DNA of 64,000 nucleotides. Origin: Nocardioides sp. URHA0032. Its GTDB lineage: Bacteria; Actinomycetota; Actinomycetes; Propionibacteriales; Nocardioidaceae. Of this stretch, positions 19,580-28,206 are shown one piece after another; the stretch's first letter is position 1, and every line of letters starts with the position of its first letter. Under the pieces are notes generated by a model. It was not told the origin of the DNA. It ran no database searches and saw only the letters and a list, made by a program, of their open reading frames with translations. Position numbers and translations under genes: made by a program. The stretch lies in assembly GCF_000620645.1 (NCBI RefSeq), contig NZ_JIAV01000001.1, positions 124,001-188,000 on the forward strand. The letters run 5' to 3'.

Positions 19580-19585
19580 TAGGGT
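19580..19585 (+). promoter_or_regulatory. Candidate -10 box (TAGGGT), leaderless cdd
   Basis: TAGGGT followed by 6 nt and the GTG of cytidine deaminase, in the gap shared with the divergent transporter operon. Confidence 0.5.
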
Positions 19586-19591
19586 GGGCTC

Positions 19592-19987
19592 GTGGGGGCT
19601 ACCGAGGCCGATTGGGCCGAGCTGCGTGCGGTCGCCGACGAGGCGGCCACGCACGCCTACGCGCCGTACTCGAAGTATCGCGTCGGCGCCGCCGCGCGGG
19701 TCTCGGACGGGCGGGTCGTCGCCGGCTGCAACGTCGAGAACGCGGCGTACGGCGTGACCCTGTGCGCCGAGTGCGGGCTGGTCAGCGACCTGCACCTGGG
19801 CGGTGGCGGACGGCTGACCCACTTCGTCTGCGTGAACGGCGACGGCGACGTGATCATGCCCTGCGGCCGCTGCCGGCAGCTGCTCTTCGAGAACGGCGGG
19901 CCGGAGCTCCTGGTCTGGACCGTGTCCGGTATCAGGACGATGGCCGAGGTGCTCCCGGATGCCTTCGGGCCAGAGGACCTCGCCTAG
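19592..19987 (+). CDS. cdd: Cytidine deaminase
   Basis: Zinc enzyme that deaminates cytidine and deoxycytidine to uridine and deoxyuridine. The 131-residue length is normal for the homotetrameric form. HAYAPYSKYRVGAAARVSDG (near residue 20) is the family N-terminal motif. CNVENAAYGVTLCAEC holds the first zinc Cys and the catalytic Glu, and PCGRCRQLLFE holds the other two zinc Cys. The stop codon TAG doubles as the start of the -10 box of deoA. With the transporter, deoA and add, it forms a nucleoside salvage block. Confidence 0.95.
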   Translation: MGATEADWAELRAVADEAATHAYAPYSKYRVGAAARVSDGRVVAGCNVENAAYGVTLCAECGLVSDLHLGGGGRLTHFVCVNGDGDVIMPCGRCRQLLFENGGPELLVWTVSGIRTMAEVLPDAFGPEDLA

Positions 19988-19990
19988 GGT
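19985..19990 (+). promoter_or_regulatory. Candidate -10 box (TAGGGT), leaderless deoA
   Basis: TAGGGT starts on the stop codon of cdd and is followed by 7 nt and the ATG of deoA. deoA may therefore be transcribed both with cdd and on its own. Confidence 0.45.
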
Positions 19991-19997
19991 TCCGGGC

Positions 19998-21287
19998 ATG
20001 CCGACCCGACACGACGCCGTCGAGGTGATCCTCGCCAAGAGGGACCGCCACGAGCTCACCGACAGCCAGATCGACTGGGTGATCGACGCCTACACCCGCG
20101 GCGACGTCGCCGACGAGCAGATGGCGGCGCTGGCGATGGCGGTCCTGCTCAACGGCATGAACCGTCGCGAGATCTCCCGCTGGACCGGCGCGATGATCGC
20201 GTCGGGGGAGCGGATGGACTTCTCCAGCCTCTCGCGCCCGACCGCCGACAAGCACTCCACCGGGGGCGTCGGCGACAAGATCACGCTGCCGCTGGCCCCG
20301 CTGGTGGCCGCGTGCGGCGTCGCCGTCCCCCAGCTCTCGGGGCGCGGCCTGGGCCACACCGGAGGCACGCTCGACAAGCTGGAGTCGATCCCGGGCTGGC
20401 GGGCCGCGCTGTCGAACGAGGAGATGCTGGCCCAGCTGGAGTCGGTCGGCGCGGTGATCTGCGCGGCCGGCGACGGCCTGGCCCCGGCGGACAAGAAGCT
20501 CTACGCCCTGCGCGACGTCACCGGCACCGTCGAGGCGATCCCGCTGATCGCCTCCTCGATCATGTCCAAGAAGATCGCGGAAGGCACCGGCGCGCTCGTC
20601 CTGGACGTGAAGGTCGGCACCGGCGCGTTCATGAAGTCGCTCGACTCCGCGCGCGAGCTGGCCGAGACGATGGTGGCGCTCGGCCAGGATGCCGGGGTGC
20701 ACACGGTCGCGCTGCTGACCGACATGTCGACGCCCCTCGGGCTGACCGCCGGCAACGCGGTCGAGGTGCAGGAGTCGGTCGACGTGCTGGCCGGCGGCGG
20801 ACCCGCCGACGTGGTCGAGCTGACGCTGGCACTGGCGCGCGAGATGCTCGCCGGCGCCGGGCGTACCGACGTCGACCCGGCCGAGGTGCTGGCCTCGGGC
20901 CGGGCCATGGACGCCTGGAAGGCGATGATCCGGGCGCAGGACGGCGACCCCGACGCCGCGCTCCCGCAGGCGCGCGAGTCCCACGTCGTGACCGCGCCCT
21001 CGTCCGGCGTGCTCACCCGCCTGGACGCGATGGCAGTCGGCCTGGCCGCGTGGCGCCTCGGTGCCGGCCGGGCCCGCAAGGAGGACCCGGTGCAGGCGGG
21101 CGCCGGCGTCGTCTGGCACGCCCGTCCGGGCGACCCGGTGACCGCGGGACAGCCGTTGTTCACGCTGCTCACCGACGAGGCCGAGCGCTTCGACCGGGCG
21201 CTCGCGTCGCTCGAGGGCGGCTACGACGTCGCGCCCGAGGGCACGCCGTTCACGCCCGGTCCGATCGTCATCGACCGGGTGAGCTGA
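19998..21287 (+). CDS. deoA: Thymidine phosphorylase
   Basis: Phosphorolyses thymidine (and in many bacteria uridine) to the base and deoxyribose-1-phosphate. The 429-residue protein has the N-terminal helical domain (QMAALAMAVLLNGMNRREIS), the phosphate-binding DKHSTGGVGDKITLPLAP near residue 85, the family signature SGRGLGHTGGTLDKLESIPG, and KKIAEGTGALVLDVKVGTGA. Its TGA stop is the left tip of a perfect 50-bp palindrome. The product feeds the phosphopentomutase/DeoC steps encoded further along the window. Confidence 0.95.
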   Translation: MPTRHDAVEVILAKRDRHELTDSQIDWVIDAYTRGDVADEQMAALAMAVLLNGMNRREISRWTGAMIASGERMDFSSLSRPTADKHSTGGVGDKITLPLAPLVAACGVAVPQLSGRGLGHTGGTLDKLESIPGWRAALSNEEMLAQLESVGAVICAAGDGLAPADKKLYALRDVTGTVEAIPLIASSIMSKKIAEGTGALVLDVKVGTGAFMKSLDSARELAETMVALGQDAGVHTVALLTDMSTPLGLTAGNAVEVQESVDVLAGGGPADVVELTLALAREMLAGAGRTDVDPAEVLASGRAMDAWKAMIRAQDGDPDAALPQARESHVVTAPSSGVLTRLDAMAVGLAAWRLGAGRARKEDPVQAGAGVVWHARPGDPVTAGQPLFTLLTDEAERFDRALASLEGGYDVAPEGTPFTPGPIVIDRVS

Positions 21288-21334
21288 CGCCGAGTCGGCG
21301 CAGTCTCAGCTGAGACTGCGCCGACTCGGCGTCA
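21285..21334. terminator. Perfect 50-bp palindrome, bidirectional terminator
   Basis: Two exactly complementary 25-bp arms (21285-21309 and 21310-21334) with no spacer, centre TCAGCTGA. The outer TGA on each strand is the stop codon of the two convergent genes (deoA and the MaoC-like gene), so the whole intergenic region is the palindrome. It would form a very stable hairpin in either transcript. Confidence 0.85.
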
Positions 21335-21784
21335 GACCAGCAGCAGGACCACGGTCTCGGCGACGCAGGCCGGCTTGGCCTCGCCGTCGATCTCGATGGT
21401 GTGGCGCAGGGTGACCTGCTTGCCCGAGGGGAGGTCCGCCACGTCACCGACGGTGACGGTGGAGCGGATCCGCTGGCCGACCTTGACCGGGTGGGGGAAG
21501 CGCACCTTGTTGGCGCCGTAGTTGAGCTTGGCGCCGGGGGTGTCGAACCCGAAGACCTGGCTGCCGAGGAACGGGATCAGCGACAACGTCAGGTAGCCGT
21601 GCGCGATGGTGCCGCCGAACGGCCCGTCCTTCGCGCGCTCCACGTCCACGTGGATCCACTGGTGGTCCCCGGTGGCCTCGGCGAACAGGTCCACCCGGTC
21701 CTGGTCGATGGTGAGCCAGTCGGAGGTCCCGAGCTCGTCGCCGCTCGCGGCAGCGACCTCGTCGAGGGACGTGAAGACGCGCAT
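21332..21784 (-). CDS. MaoC-family (R)-enoyl-CoA hydratase-like protein
   Basis: A 150-residue hot-dog-fold protein that would hydrate trans-2-enoyl-CoA or related thioesters. [14 protein letters not shown] near residue 32 matches the hydratase motif with its catalytic Asp/His, followed by [20 protein letters not shown] and [16 protein letters not shown]. The ATG at 21784 follows a TATTTT box by 7 nt, so the mRNA is probably leaderless; longer in-frame upstream codons have no support. Its TGA stop is the right tip of the 50-bp palindrome. Confidence 0.9.
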   Translation of the reverse strand: MRVFTSLDEVAAASGDELGTSDWLTIDQDRVDLFAEATGDHQWIHVDVERAKDGPFGGTIAHGYLTLSLIPFLGSQVFGFDTPGAKLNYGANKVRFPHPVKVGQRIRSTVTVGDVADLPSGKQVTLRHTIEIDGEAKPACVAETVVLLLV

Positions 21785-21791
21785 GCCCGAG

Positions 21792-21797
21792 AAAATA
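21792..21797 (-). promoter_or_regulatory. Candidate -10 box (TATTTT), leaderless MaoC-like gene
   Basis: TATTTT on the minus strand, 7 nt before the ATG, in a short AT-richer patch between two divergent genes. Confidence 0.45.
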
Positions 21798-21821
21798 GCG
21801 AACTCTGGAAGGATCGCGGGC

Positions 21822-22928
21822 ATGACCCCGTCCCTCGAACAGATCCGCCGGGCACCGAAGGTCCTGCTGCACGACCACCTCGACGGCGGACTGCGTCCCC
21901 AGACGATCATCGACCTGGCCGCCGAGGTCGGCCACGCGCTGCCCGCCGTCGAGGGGCCGATGACCGCGGAGTCGCTGGGACAGTGGTTCGCTGAGGCGAG
22001 CGACTCCGGCTCGCTGGAGCGCTACCTCGAGACCTTCGACCACACGGTCGCGGTCATGCAGACCGCTCCGGCGCTGGCCCGGGTCGCCCGGGAGTGCGTG
22101 GAGGACCTCGCGGCCGACGGGGTCGTGTACGCCGAGGTGCGGTACGCCCCCGAGCAGCACGTCGGCCAAGGGCTGACCCTCGACGAGGTGGTCGCGGCCG
22201 TGCAGGAGGGCTTCGACCAGGGCGTCGCCGCGGCGGGCGGCCGGATCGTCGTACGCCAGCTGCTGACCGCGATGCGCCACCAGGCCCGCTCGATGGAGAT
22301 CGCGGAGCTCGCGATCGCGTGGCGGGACCGCGGCGTGGCGGGCTTCGACATCGCGGGCGCCGAGGCGGGCTACCCGCCGACCCGGCACCTCGACGCGTTC
22401 GAGTACCTCCAGCGCGAGAACGCGCACTTCACGATCCACGCGGGCGAGGGCTTCGGCCTCCCGTCGATCTGGCAGGCGATCCAGTGGTGCGGGGCGGACC
22501 GGCTGGGCCACGGCGTGCGCATCATCGACGACATCACCGTGCACGACGACGGCAGCGTGGAGCTCGGCCTGCTGGCGGCGTACGTCCGGGACAAGCGGAT
22601 CCCGCTGGAGATGTGCCCGTGGTCGAACGTGCAGACGGGTGCCGCGCCGTCGATCGCCGAGCACCCGATCGGGCTGCTGAAGAAGCTCCGCTTCCGGGTC
22701 ACGGTCAACACCGACAACCGCCTGATGAGCCGCACCTCGATGAGCCACGAGATGGCGTCGCTGGTGGAGGCCTTCGGCTACGGCATCGACGACCTGCGCT
22801 GGTTCACGATCAATGCCATGAAGTCGGCGTTCCTGCCGTTCGACGAACGGCTCGCGATCATCGAGGACATCGTCAAGCCGGAGTACGCCGCGCTGGCGGC
22901 CGAAGGCGGGCCCGAGGCCGGGACGTGA
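21822..22928 (+). CDS. add: Adenosine deaminase
   Basis: Zinc hydrolase that converts adenosine and deoxyadenosine to inosine and deoxyinosine. The 368-residue protein has [17 protein letters not shown] (zinc His pair, normally HxH) at residues 13-29, [18 protein letters not shown] (zinc His and catalytic Glu), [22 protein letters not shown] and [11 protein letters not shown] (zinc Asp). The ATG at 21822 has GAAGG 9 nt upstream. The stop overlaps the GTG of the next gene (GTGA). Its product inosine would go to the purine nucleoside phosphorylase at 43.9 kb. Confidence 0.95.
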   Translation: MTPSLEQIRRAPKVLLHDHLDGGLRPQTIIDLAAEVGHALPAVEGPMTAESLGQWFAEASDSGSLERYLETFDHTVAVMQTAPALARVARECVEDLAADGVVYAEVRYAPEQHVGQGLTLDEVVAAVQEGFDQGVAAAGGRIVVRQLLTAMRHQARSMEIAELAIAWRDRGVAGFDIAGAEAGYPPTRHLDAFEYLQRENAHFTIHAGEGFGLPSIWQAIQWCGADRLGHGVRIIDDITVHDDGSVELGLLAAYVRDKRIPLEMCPWSNVQTGAAPSIAEHPIGLLKKLRFRVTVNTDNRLMSRTSMSHEMASLVEAFGYGIDDLRWFTINAMKSAFLPFDERLAIIEDIVKPEYAALAAEGGPEAGT

Positions 22929-23401
22929 AGATCCACTACGTCCCCACGGTGCTGCTGCTCGGGTCGGCGGTCCTCGTCATCGTGGTGGCGGGCGTGCTGC
23001 TGCTCAAGGGCCGGTCGGTCCGGCGCACCGCCGCGACGTTCCGTGGGCGGGCGGTCACGGCCACGGCCACGGTGACCGCGCTCGAGGCCAAGGACCTCAG
23101 CTTCGGTGCTGAGCCGGACACCCGGTACTTCCCGAGGGTGAGCTTCACGCCCGACGGCGCCTCGGAGCCGGTGGAGGTGCTGACGCTGACCGACGTCCCC
23201 GCGCCGCCGCCCCGCGTCGGCGCGGAGATCGAGGTGGCGTACGACCCGCAGCGGCCGGACCGGGTCGACGTCGCGGCGACCGGGGGCCACGTCGAGGGGG
23301 CGGGCCGGACCTGGTTCGTGCTCAGCTCCCGCGTGGCGCTGGTCGGCCTCGGCATCGCCGCTGCCTGGCTGGTGCTGGTCCTCGTCGTCTGGACGAGCTA
23401 G
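22925..23401 (+). CDS. DUF3592-like membrane protein
   Basis: A 158-residue protein with an N-terminal helix (residues 5-25), an extracytoplasmic or cytoplasmic beta domain, and a C-terminal helix (residues 132-156). The middle part ([48 protein letters not shown]) matches the DUF3592 pattern, in which the domain ends in 'v.YdP.nP..a'. Function unknown. Translationally coupled to add by GTGA, which suggests shared expression but not a shared pathway. Confidence 0.7.
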   Translation: MKIHYVPTVLLLGSAVLVIVVAGVLLLKGRSVRRTAATFRGRAVTATATVTALEAKDLSFGAEPDTRYFPRVSFTPDGASEPVEVLTLTDVPAPPPRVGAEIEVAYDPQRPDRVDVAATGGHVEGAGRTWFVLSSRVALVGLGIAAAWLVLVLVVWTS

Positions 23402-23409
23402 GCGATCCG

Positions 23410-24481
23410 GTGCCGGGCGCGGGCGAGTCGCTGTTCTGGATCGCCCTGTGTGCCGTGCTCGCTCCGCTGCTCGTCGGCCTGGTGCTGCGGAACAAGGTGC
23501 CGGAGGTGGTGCTGCTCCTCATGCTCGGCGTCCTGATCGGCCCGAACGTGCTCGAGCTCGCCGTCGCAGGCGAGGGCGTCACGATGCTGCGCGAGCTGGG
23601 GCTCGGCATGCTGTTCCTGCTCGCGGGCTACGAGGTCGAGCCGGCCGAGCTCGTCGGCCGCGGCGGGCGCCGCGCGCTCGTCACGTGGGTCGCCTGCCTG
23701 CTCGTCGCGCTCGGCATCGTGCTGCTGCTCGACCGCACCGGCCAGATCGACGGTGAGATCGCGGTCGCGATCGCGCTGACCTCCACCTCGCTGGGCACCC
23801 TCCTGCCGATCCTCAAGGACACCCGCCTGCTGGGCACCGGGTTCGGACGCGTCGTCATGAACCACGGTGCGTACGGCGAGCTCGGGCCGATCCTCGCCAT
23901 GGCGGTGCTGCTCGGCGCCCGCGGCCCGCTGGAGTCCCTTCTCGTGCTGGCCGGATTCGGCCTGCTGGCCCTCGTCCTGCACCGGTTCTCCGCGCGGTTC
24001 AGCCCGGAGGGCTCGGTCCTGGCGGTGATCCGTCGTGGCGCCGAGACGTCCGGTCAGACGCAGGTGCGGCTCGTCGTGCTGCTGCTGGTGACGCTGACGG
24101 TGGCCGCCGCGGCGTTCGACCTCGACGCCGTTCTCGGTGCGTTCGCCGCGGGATTCGTGCTGCGCCAGCTGGTTCCGGAGGGCCACGAGAGCCTGGAGCA
24201 CAAGCTCGAGGGGCTGGCGTTCGGTCTCCTCATCCCGGTCTTCTTCATCACCTCCGGCATGGCGATCGACCCGCACGCCGTCGTCGAGGAGCCGGTCGCG
24301 CTGGTGGCCTTCGTGGCGCTGATCCTGCTGGTCCGCGGCGGTCTGGTCTTCCTCGCCATCGTCACCGAGGGTGGCCTCGGCCCGCGCCCTCACCGTGCTG
24401 GTGTGCCCGCTGCTGGGCCAGCGGCTGCTGTCGCCCGGTCACCCGGATCGGGTGAGCCTCCGGACGAGACCACCTGTCTAG
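23410..24481 (+). pseudogene. CPA2 (Kef-type) cation/proton antiporter, 3' part damaged
   Basis: Residues 1-325 read as a normal CPA2 antiporter: helices from the N-terminus, LGMLFLLAGYEVEPAELVGR, IALTSTSLGTLLPILKDTRL (ion-site region), VMNHGAYGELGPILAMAVLL, LDAVLGAFAAGFVLRQLVPE and GLLIPVFFITSGMAIDPHAV. After LVFLAIVTEGG, near 24370, the frame runs into low-complexity sequence. The expected final helix appears in the +1 frame (ARALTVLVCPLLGQRLLSP) and stops at 24479-24481. Compared with the family, roughly 35-40 residues around helix 11 are missing and the frame is shifted, so this is probably non-functional unless the assembly is wrong here. It starts at GTG 23410, 8 bp after the DUF3592 gene. 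Confidence 0.75.
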
Positions 24482-24484
24482 GGT
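24479..24484 (+). promoter_or_regulatory. Candidate -10 box (TAGGGT), leaderless SHOCT gene
   Basis: TAGGGT, whose TAG is also the stop of the antiporter remnant, is followed by 6 nt and the GTG at 24491. Confidence 0.45.
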
Positions 24485-24490
24485 CGCCGC

Positions 24491-24886
24491 GTGGACAGCT
24501 TCTGGGACTTCTTCTGGTTCATCATCTCCTTCTTCCTGCTCATGGCGTACCTCATGGTGCTGTTCCAGATCCTCACGGATCTGTTCCGCGACAAGGGCGT
24601 CAGCGGCGGGATGAAGGCGGTCTGGGTCTTCTGCCTGATCTTCTTCCCGATCGTCACCTCGCTGGTGTACCTGATCGTCCGCGGGCAGGGCATGGCCGAG
24701 CGCAACGCCGCGGTGATGCGCGCCGCGCAAGCGGACACCGAGGCCTACATCAAGACCGTGGCCGCCGAGACGGGTGGCGGCGGGGGTTCTGCCGCCGACC
24801 AGATCGCGCAGGCCAAGGGACTCCTCGACTCCGGGGCGATCAACCAGGCGGAGTACGACCAGCTCAAGGCGAAGGCGCTCAGCTAG
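24491..24886 (+). CDS. Membrane protein with PLDc_N-like helices and C-terminal SHOCT domain
   Basis: A 131-residue protein. Residues 1-65 form two membrane helices with an amphipathic link ([20 protein letters not shown], then [20 protein letters not shown]), as in the PLDc_N family. A Gly-rich linker near residues 95-101 leads to a SHOCT domain ([20 protein letters not shown] and on to YDQLKAKAL). SHOCT-tailed proteins are thought to be regulatory or oligomerising; the function is unknown. The GTG start follows a leaderless-type -10. Its stop shares CTAG with the convergent gas-vesicle-like gene. Confidence 0.8.
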   Translation: MDSFWDFFWFIISFFLLMAYLMVLFQILTDLFRDKGVSGGMKAVWVFCLIFFPIVTSLVYLIVRGQGMAERNAAVMRAAQADTEAYIKTVAAETGGGGGSAADQIAQAKGLLDSGAINQAEYDQLKAKALS

Positions 24887-25380
24887 TCCTCCGAGTCGTC
24901 GTGGGAATCGCCCGGGGTGACGGCGTCGACGACGCGCCCAGCGACGTCCGCCACCCGGTCGCGAACCTCGGAGACGCCGTCCGCCACCTGTTCTGCGGCC
25001 CCCTCGACTGAGTCCTCGACCGTGTCGATCACGCCCTCGACGGCGTCGCCGACAGCGCCGACACTGCCGGACAGCTTGTCCTCGACGACGTTCGCGGCCA
25101 CGTCCCTTGTGAGTCGCTCGGCGCCTTCGGAGAGCGCGTCCGGCAAGGTCGCCCCTCCCTGGTCCCACAGGTCGAGCCGGTTGGTGGCTTCGGCGAACCG
25201 CAGGTACGTGTCAGCGCTGGCCACGATCACTCGCGCGTCGATCGTCAAGAGCTCGATGCCCACGACCGATACGCGCGCGTAGGCGTCGATGACGATCCCG
25301 CGGTCGAGGATGATGTCGACGACGTCCGCCAGTCCGCTCGGCGCGGGCCGGCTCAGGTATCCGCCGCTGGTCTCAGGCAT
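24883..25380 (-). CDS. GvpA/GvpJ-family gas vesicle-like protein with amphipathic tail
   Basis: A 165-residue protein. Residues 14-75 carry the gas-vesicle structural fold: [20 protein letters not shown], then [20 protein letters not shown] and [15 protein letters not shown]. The C-terminal ~70 residues are unusual: a long, acidic, Val/Ala/Asp-rich helix with a repeating pattern ([20 protein letters not shown], then [20 protein letters not shown]) that is amphipathic. No gvpF, gvpN, gvpK, gvpL or gvpG lies in the window, so it is orphaned here. The ATG at 25380 follows GGGAGG by 3-4 nt. It might form small assemblies or bind membranes rather than make gas vesicles (inference). Confidence 0.8.
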   Translation of the reverse strand: MPETSGGYLSRPAPSGLADVVDIILDRGIVIDAYARVSVVGIELLTIDARVIVASADTYLRFAEATNRLDLWDQGGATLPDALSEGAERLTRDVAANVVEDKLSGSVGAVGDAVEGVIDTVEDSVEGAAEQVADGVSEVRDRVADVAGRVVDAVTPGDSHDDSED

Positions 25381-25560
25381 GGCCCTCCCGCCGTGCCGTC
25401 CGAGTGGCCGGGAGGCCACCCCTCGAGGTCGGGCGGTACCCGGCCGATGCGCATCCAGTCGCCAAGGACGAGGATTTCACGTTCGTCGTCCTTCCGCCGA
25501 AGCTGCTGGGCGAAGGTGCGGTCGACTTCCGGCCCCGGTCATGAACTGTCGAGACGTCGC

Positions 25561-25566
25561 TACTCT
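25561..25566 (+). promoter_or_regulatory. Candidate -10 box (TACTCT), leaderless kinase-like gene
   Basis: TACTCT followed by 6 nt and GTG 25573. This supports that GTG over the longer upstream reading. Confidence 0.4.
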
Positions 25567-25572
25567 CGGCGG

Positions 25573-26289
25573 GTGGATGGGTTGGACTCTGTCTCGACGT
25601 GGCGTCAGCCGATGCCGCCGGCCGCCTCCTCGTCTCGGTCCACCCTGGTGACGCGGATGGCAGCGGAGATCCTGGCGCGTTCAGATCGACGGATCCGGGT
25701 CGCCGTCGACGGCCGGACCGCGGCCGGCAAGACCTCCTTCGGACACGAGCTCGCGGCGGCTGTCCGCGGGTTCGACCGACCGACCTTGCGGGCCTCCCTC
25801 GACGATTTCAAGCACGCGTGGCCGCACGCTGACGAGCACGGATACGACCGGCTCTCAGGCGAGGGCTACTACCGCAACGCCCACGACCACGACTCGGTGC
25901 GACGACTCCTGCTCGATCCCGCCGGACCGACCGGATCGGGCCAGGTCGTCCTGTGCGCGCATGACCCCCTGACCGGCATCGACCACCGCGACGTCGTCGT
26001 CGAGGCCCGTCCCGACGCGGTCCTGATCGTGGACACGGTCTTCGCGTTCCGCCCCGAGTGGGACGACCTGTGGGACTACAGGATCTGGCTCGAGGTCGCT
26101 GCGGCCGAGTCGCTGGCACGCGGCGTCGCCCGCGATGGTTCCAGGGACGGCGCGGACGAGGCGGCTCGGGTGCACCAGGACCGGTACGCGGTTGCCGAGG
26201 CCCTCTACATCGCCGAGGTGGACCCCGTCTCCCGCGCCGACGTCGTCATCGACAACCACGACTGGGCGGCCCCGCGCGTCGTTGGGTGA
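25573..26289 (+). CDS. Uridine kinase-like P-loop NTPase
   Basis: A 238-residue protein with P-loop VDGRTAAGKTSFGHELAAAV near residue 46 and RASLDDFKHAW, where the Asp-Asp-Phe resembles the 'DDFY' of uridine kinases. YYRNAHDHDSVRRLLLDPAG and VLIVDTVFAFRPEWDDLWDY (Walker B-like) follow, then a VAAAESLARGVARDGSRDGA lid helix. It fits the uridine kinase/nucleoside kinase superfamily often annotated as 'uridine kinase' in actinobacteria. The true substrate is uncertain; it could phosphorylate a small molecule unrelated to pyrimidines. It stands alone. A second, different member of the superfamily is at 33760-34371. Confidence 0.75.
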   Translation: MDGLDSVSTWRQPMPPAASSSRSTLVTRMAAEILARSDRRIRVAVDGRTAAGKTSFGHELAAAVRGFDRPTLRASLDDFKHAWPHADEHGYDRLSGEGYYRNAHDHDSVRRLLLDPAGPTGSGQVVLCAHDPLTGIDHRDVVVEARPDAVLIVDTVFAFRPEWDDLWDYRIWLEVAAAESLARGVARDGSRDGADEAARVHQDRYAVAEALYIAEVDPVSRADVVIDNHDWAAPRVVG

Positions 26290-26311
26290 CCGGCGGCGTG
26301 AGGTCGGCGCC

Positions 26312-26317
26312 TAGGGT
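26312..26317 (+). promoter_or_regulatory. Candidate -10 box (TAGGGT), leaderless phosphoesterase
   Basis: TAGGGT followed by 6 nt and the ATG at 26324. Confidence 0.5.
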
Positions 26318-26323
26318 GTCCGG

Positions 26324-27727
26324 ATGGGAGCCGAGAACGACGACGTCCATCGCGAGGAGTTCGTCCACCTCGTCGATCTCTCGCATGACCGGGTCCTGAT
26401 CGGGTGGGGAGCCTTCTGGTTCCGCCACGACCAGACGGCCGACCGGTGGAACATCCTCGATGACTCCGAGCTGCAGGGCGCCGTGGGCCGGCGTACCTCG
26501 ATCGGGCATGGCGCGGAGCCGTTCGGTGACGCCCGCGTCGAGGTCCTGGACTCCGGTGGCGAGGTCGTCGCCGAGGTGGGCACCGAGGATCGGACCTGGG
26601 TCTGGGTCGAGGGCCTGGAGCCGGACACGGAGTACCGCTACCGGATCCACGTCGACGGCCGCGAGTGGGCGTCGGGCGTGCGCTGGGACTGGGAGCCCAC
26701 CGCGTCAGGCGGGTACGACCTCGGGCCCGGCAGGGCCTACGACCTCCGGTTCCGCACCTTCCCGGCCCCGGACACCGCGACCCCGGTCGTGCGGTTCGTC
26801 GCCGTGGGCGACTACGGCGTCGGGATCAGGTCGGACAGTGAGTCCAGCCGCCGGCAGCGCCGGATCGCGGAGGTGCTCGACGAGCTCGTGCGGCACCACG
26901 ACGTCCGGTTCGTGCTGTCGTTGGGCGACAACATCTACCAGGGCGAGCTGGGTCAGGTGGACGACGAGAGCGGCGGGGAGGACGACGACTGGTACTCCAG
27001 CTTCTTCCAGCCGTATCGCTACGTCATCGCCCGGGTCCCGGTGTTCCCCGCCATCGGCAACCACGACACCACCGACACCGAGGGCAGCGACGACCGGGCG
27101 CAGATGGAGGACAACTTCCACGTCCGCGAGCGGTTCCGCGCTCAGCAGGACCGCGCCTCGGTCGGCCCGGGGCTGTTCTACCGCTTCGGCTACGGCCAGG
27201 ACCTCGAGCTGATCTGCATCGACACCTCCCAGGACAGCGCAGATCCCGAGTACCACCGCTTCTTCGAGGTGCCGGACCACCAGCGATGGCTGGCGGACGC
27301 GCTGGCCGTGGCCGATCCCGGCTGGCGGATCCCCTTCTCCCACCACCCGCTGCTCTGCGCCGGACCGGAGCACGGGAACGACCAGGAGATGCTGGAGACC
27401 CTGCTGCCGCTCTTCGAGCGGGGCGGCGTGCGGCTCGTGCTCGCCGGCCACGAGCACAACTTCCAGGTCTCGGAGCTGGACGGCCGCACGTACGTCGTCT
27501 CCGGGGCGGGAGGCCAGCTTCGGGAGGAGGTCCCCACCGGGTTCGACGACGCCCACACCACCGCCTGGGCGGCTCAGGCGCACCTCCTGATGGTCGAGAT
27601 CGACGGTGACGAAGCCCGCCTCGCACCCATCTCGGGTCTGCTGCCCGACGGGTCGCTGCACCTGATGACGGCGCTCACGAAGGACAACGAGGTCGTGCGC
27701 CCGCCGTTCCTCGTGCGCCGGCCATGA
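26324..27727 (+). CDS. Purple acid phosphatase-like metallophosphoesterase
   Basis: A 467-residue protein with no signal peptide. Residues 10-155 form a fibronectin-like N-terminal domain (WVWVEGLEPDTEYRYRIHVD) like that of purple acid phosphatases. Residues 160-420 are the calcineurin-like domain with the metal motifs FVAVGDYGVG, LSLGDNIYQGE, FPAIGNHDTTD, PFSHHPLLC and VLAGHEHNFQ. A C-terminal cap follows. It would hydrolyse a phosphomonoester or diester with two bound metals; the substrate is unknown. The lack of an export signal is odd for a purple acid phosphatase and suggests a cytoplasmic role. Confidence 0.85.
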   Translation: MGAENDDVHREEFVHLVDLSHDRVLIGWGAFWFRHDQTADRWNILDDSELQGAVGRRTSIGHGAEPFGDARVEVLDSGGEVVAEVGTEDRTWVWVEGLEPDTEYRYRIHVDGREWASGVRWDWEPTASGGYDLGPGRAYDLRFRTFPAPDTATPVVRFVAVGDYGVGIRSDSESSRRQRRIAEVLDELVRHHDVRFVLSLGDNIYQGELGQVDDESGGEDDDWYSSFFQPYRYVIARVPVFPAIGNHDTTDTEGSDDRAQMEDNFHVRERFRAQQDRASVGPGLFYRFGYGQDLELICIDTSQDSADPEYHRFFEVPDHQRWLADALAVADPGWRIPFSHHPLLCAGPEHGNDQEMLETLLPLFERGGVRLVLAGHEHNFQVSELDGRTYVVSGAGGQLREEVPTGFDDAHTTAWAAQAHLLMVEIDGDEARLAPISGLLPDGSLHLMTALTKDNEVVRPPFLVRRP

Positions 27728-28206
27728 CGGGAGGCACCGGGCAACCGGCGGGCTCGGTCTGCTGGGCGACCGCACATCGGAAGGACGCGTGCTGCCCCGC
27801 AAGGCGCGTACCGGTTCGGTGTGGGCTTGTCATGCCCGAATTCGATGATTCGGCCGCCTTCACGACCGCGCTAGGTTCCATGTTTAGCCGGGAGCGGACG
27901 CACGCCACATGTGCGGGGGCCGCTCGCCGGGACGTGGCAGGAGACGGGCCATGCACCACGATCACCGAGCTCAACCACCGCCCTCGGACGTGGGGCTCCG
28001 CCGTGGAGTCACGAGAGCCGGCGCCTAGCGCCTGCTAGTGCTGTGCACACGTCCCGCCCGGCGTTCCTTGCCGGCGGGGACGTCTCGTTCGCTGCCCGGG
28101 TGACCGGGTCTCGGACGCATCGTGCGTTCGCGCGCCCGCGTGCGGACGTATTCGGGGTCCACACCCCCTCGCGGCGGCTGTGCGGCCGATCGGACGGAGA
28201 CCTACC
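27728..28206. other. 479-bp non-coding stretch
   Basis: No convincing gene on either strand. It holds a somewhat AT-richer patch near 27835-27890 and an imperfect 14-bp hairpin at 28049-28083. Short open frames here have no ribosome sites and unnatural composition. It probably contains the terminator of the phosphoesterase gene and the promoter of the PQQ-propeller gene. Confidence 0.5.
28049..28083. terminator. Imperfect 14-bp hairpin
   Basis: ACGTCCCGCCCGGC, loop GTTCCTT, GCCGGCGGGGACGT: 12 of 14 pairs match. It lies 322 bp after the phosphoesterase and 124 bp before the PQQ gene, so it could be a terminator or a leader structure. Confidence 0.4.

Noticed and set aside
27728..28038. A ~100-residue open frame after the phosphoesterase
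   Set aside because: It has no ribosome site or -10 box, a composition unlike a protein, and no recognisable motif.
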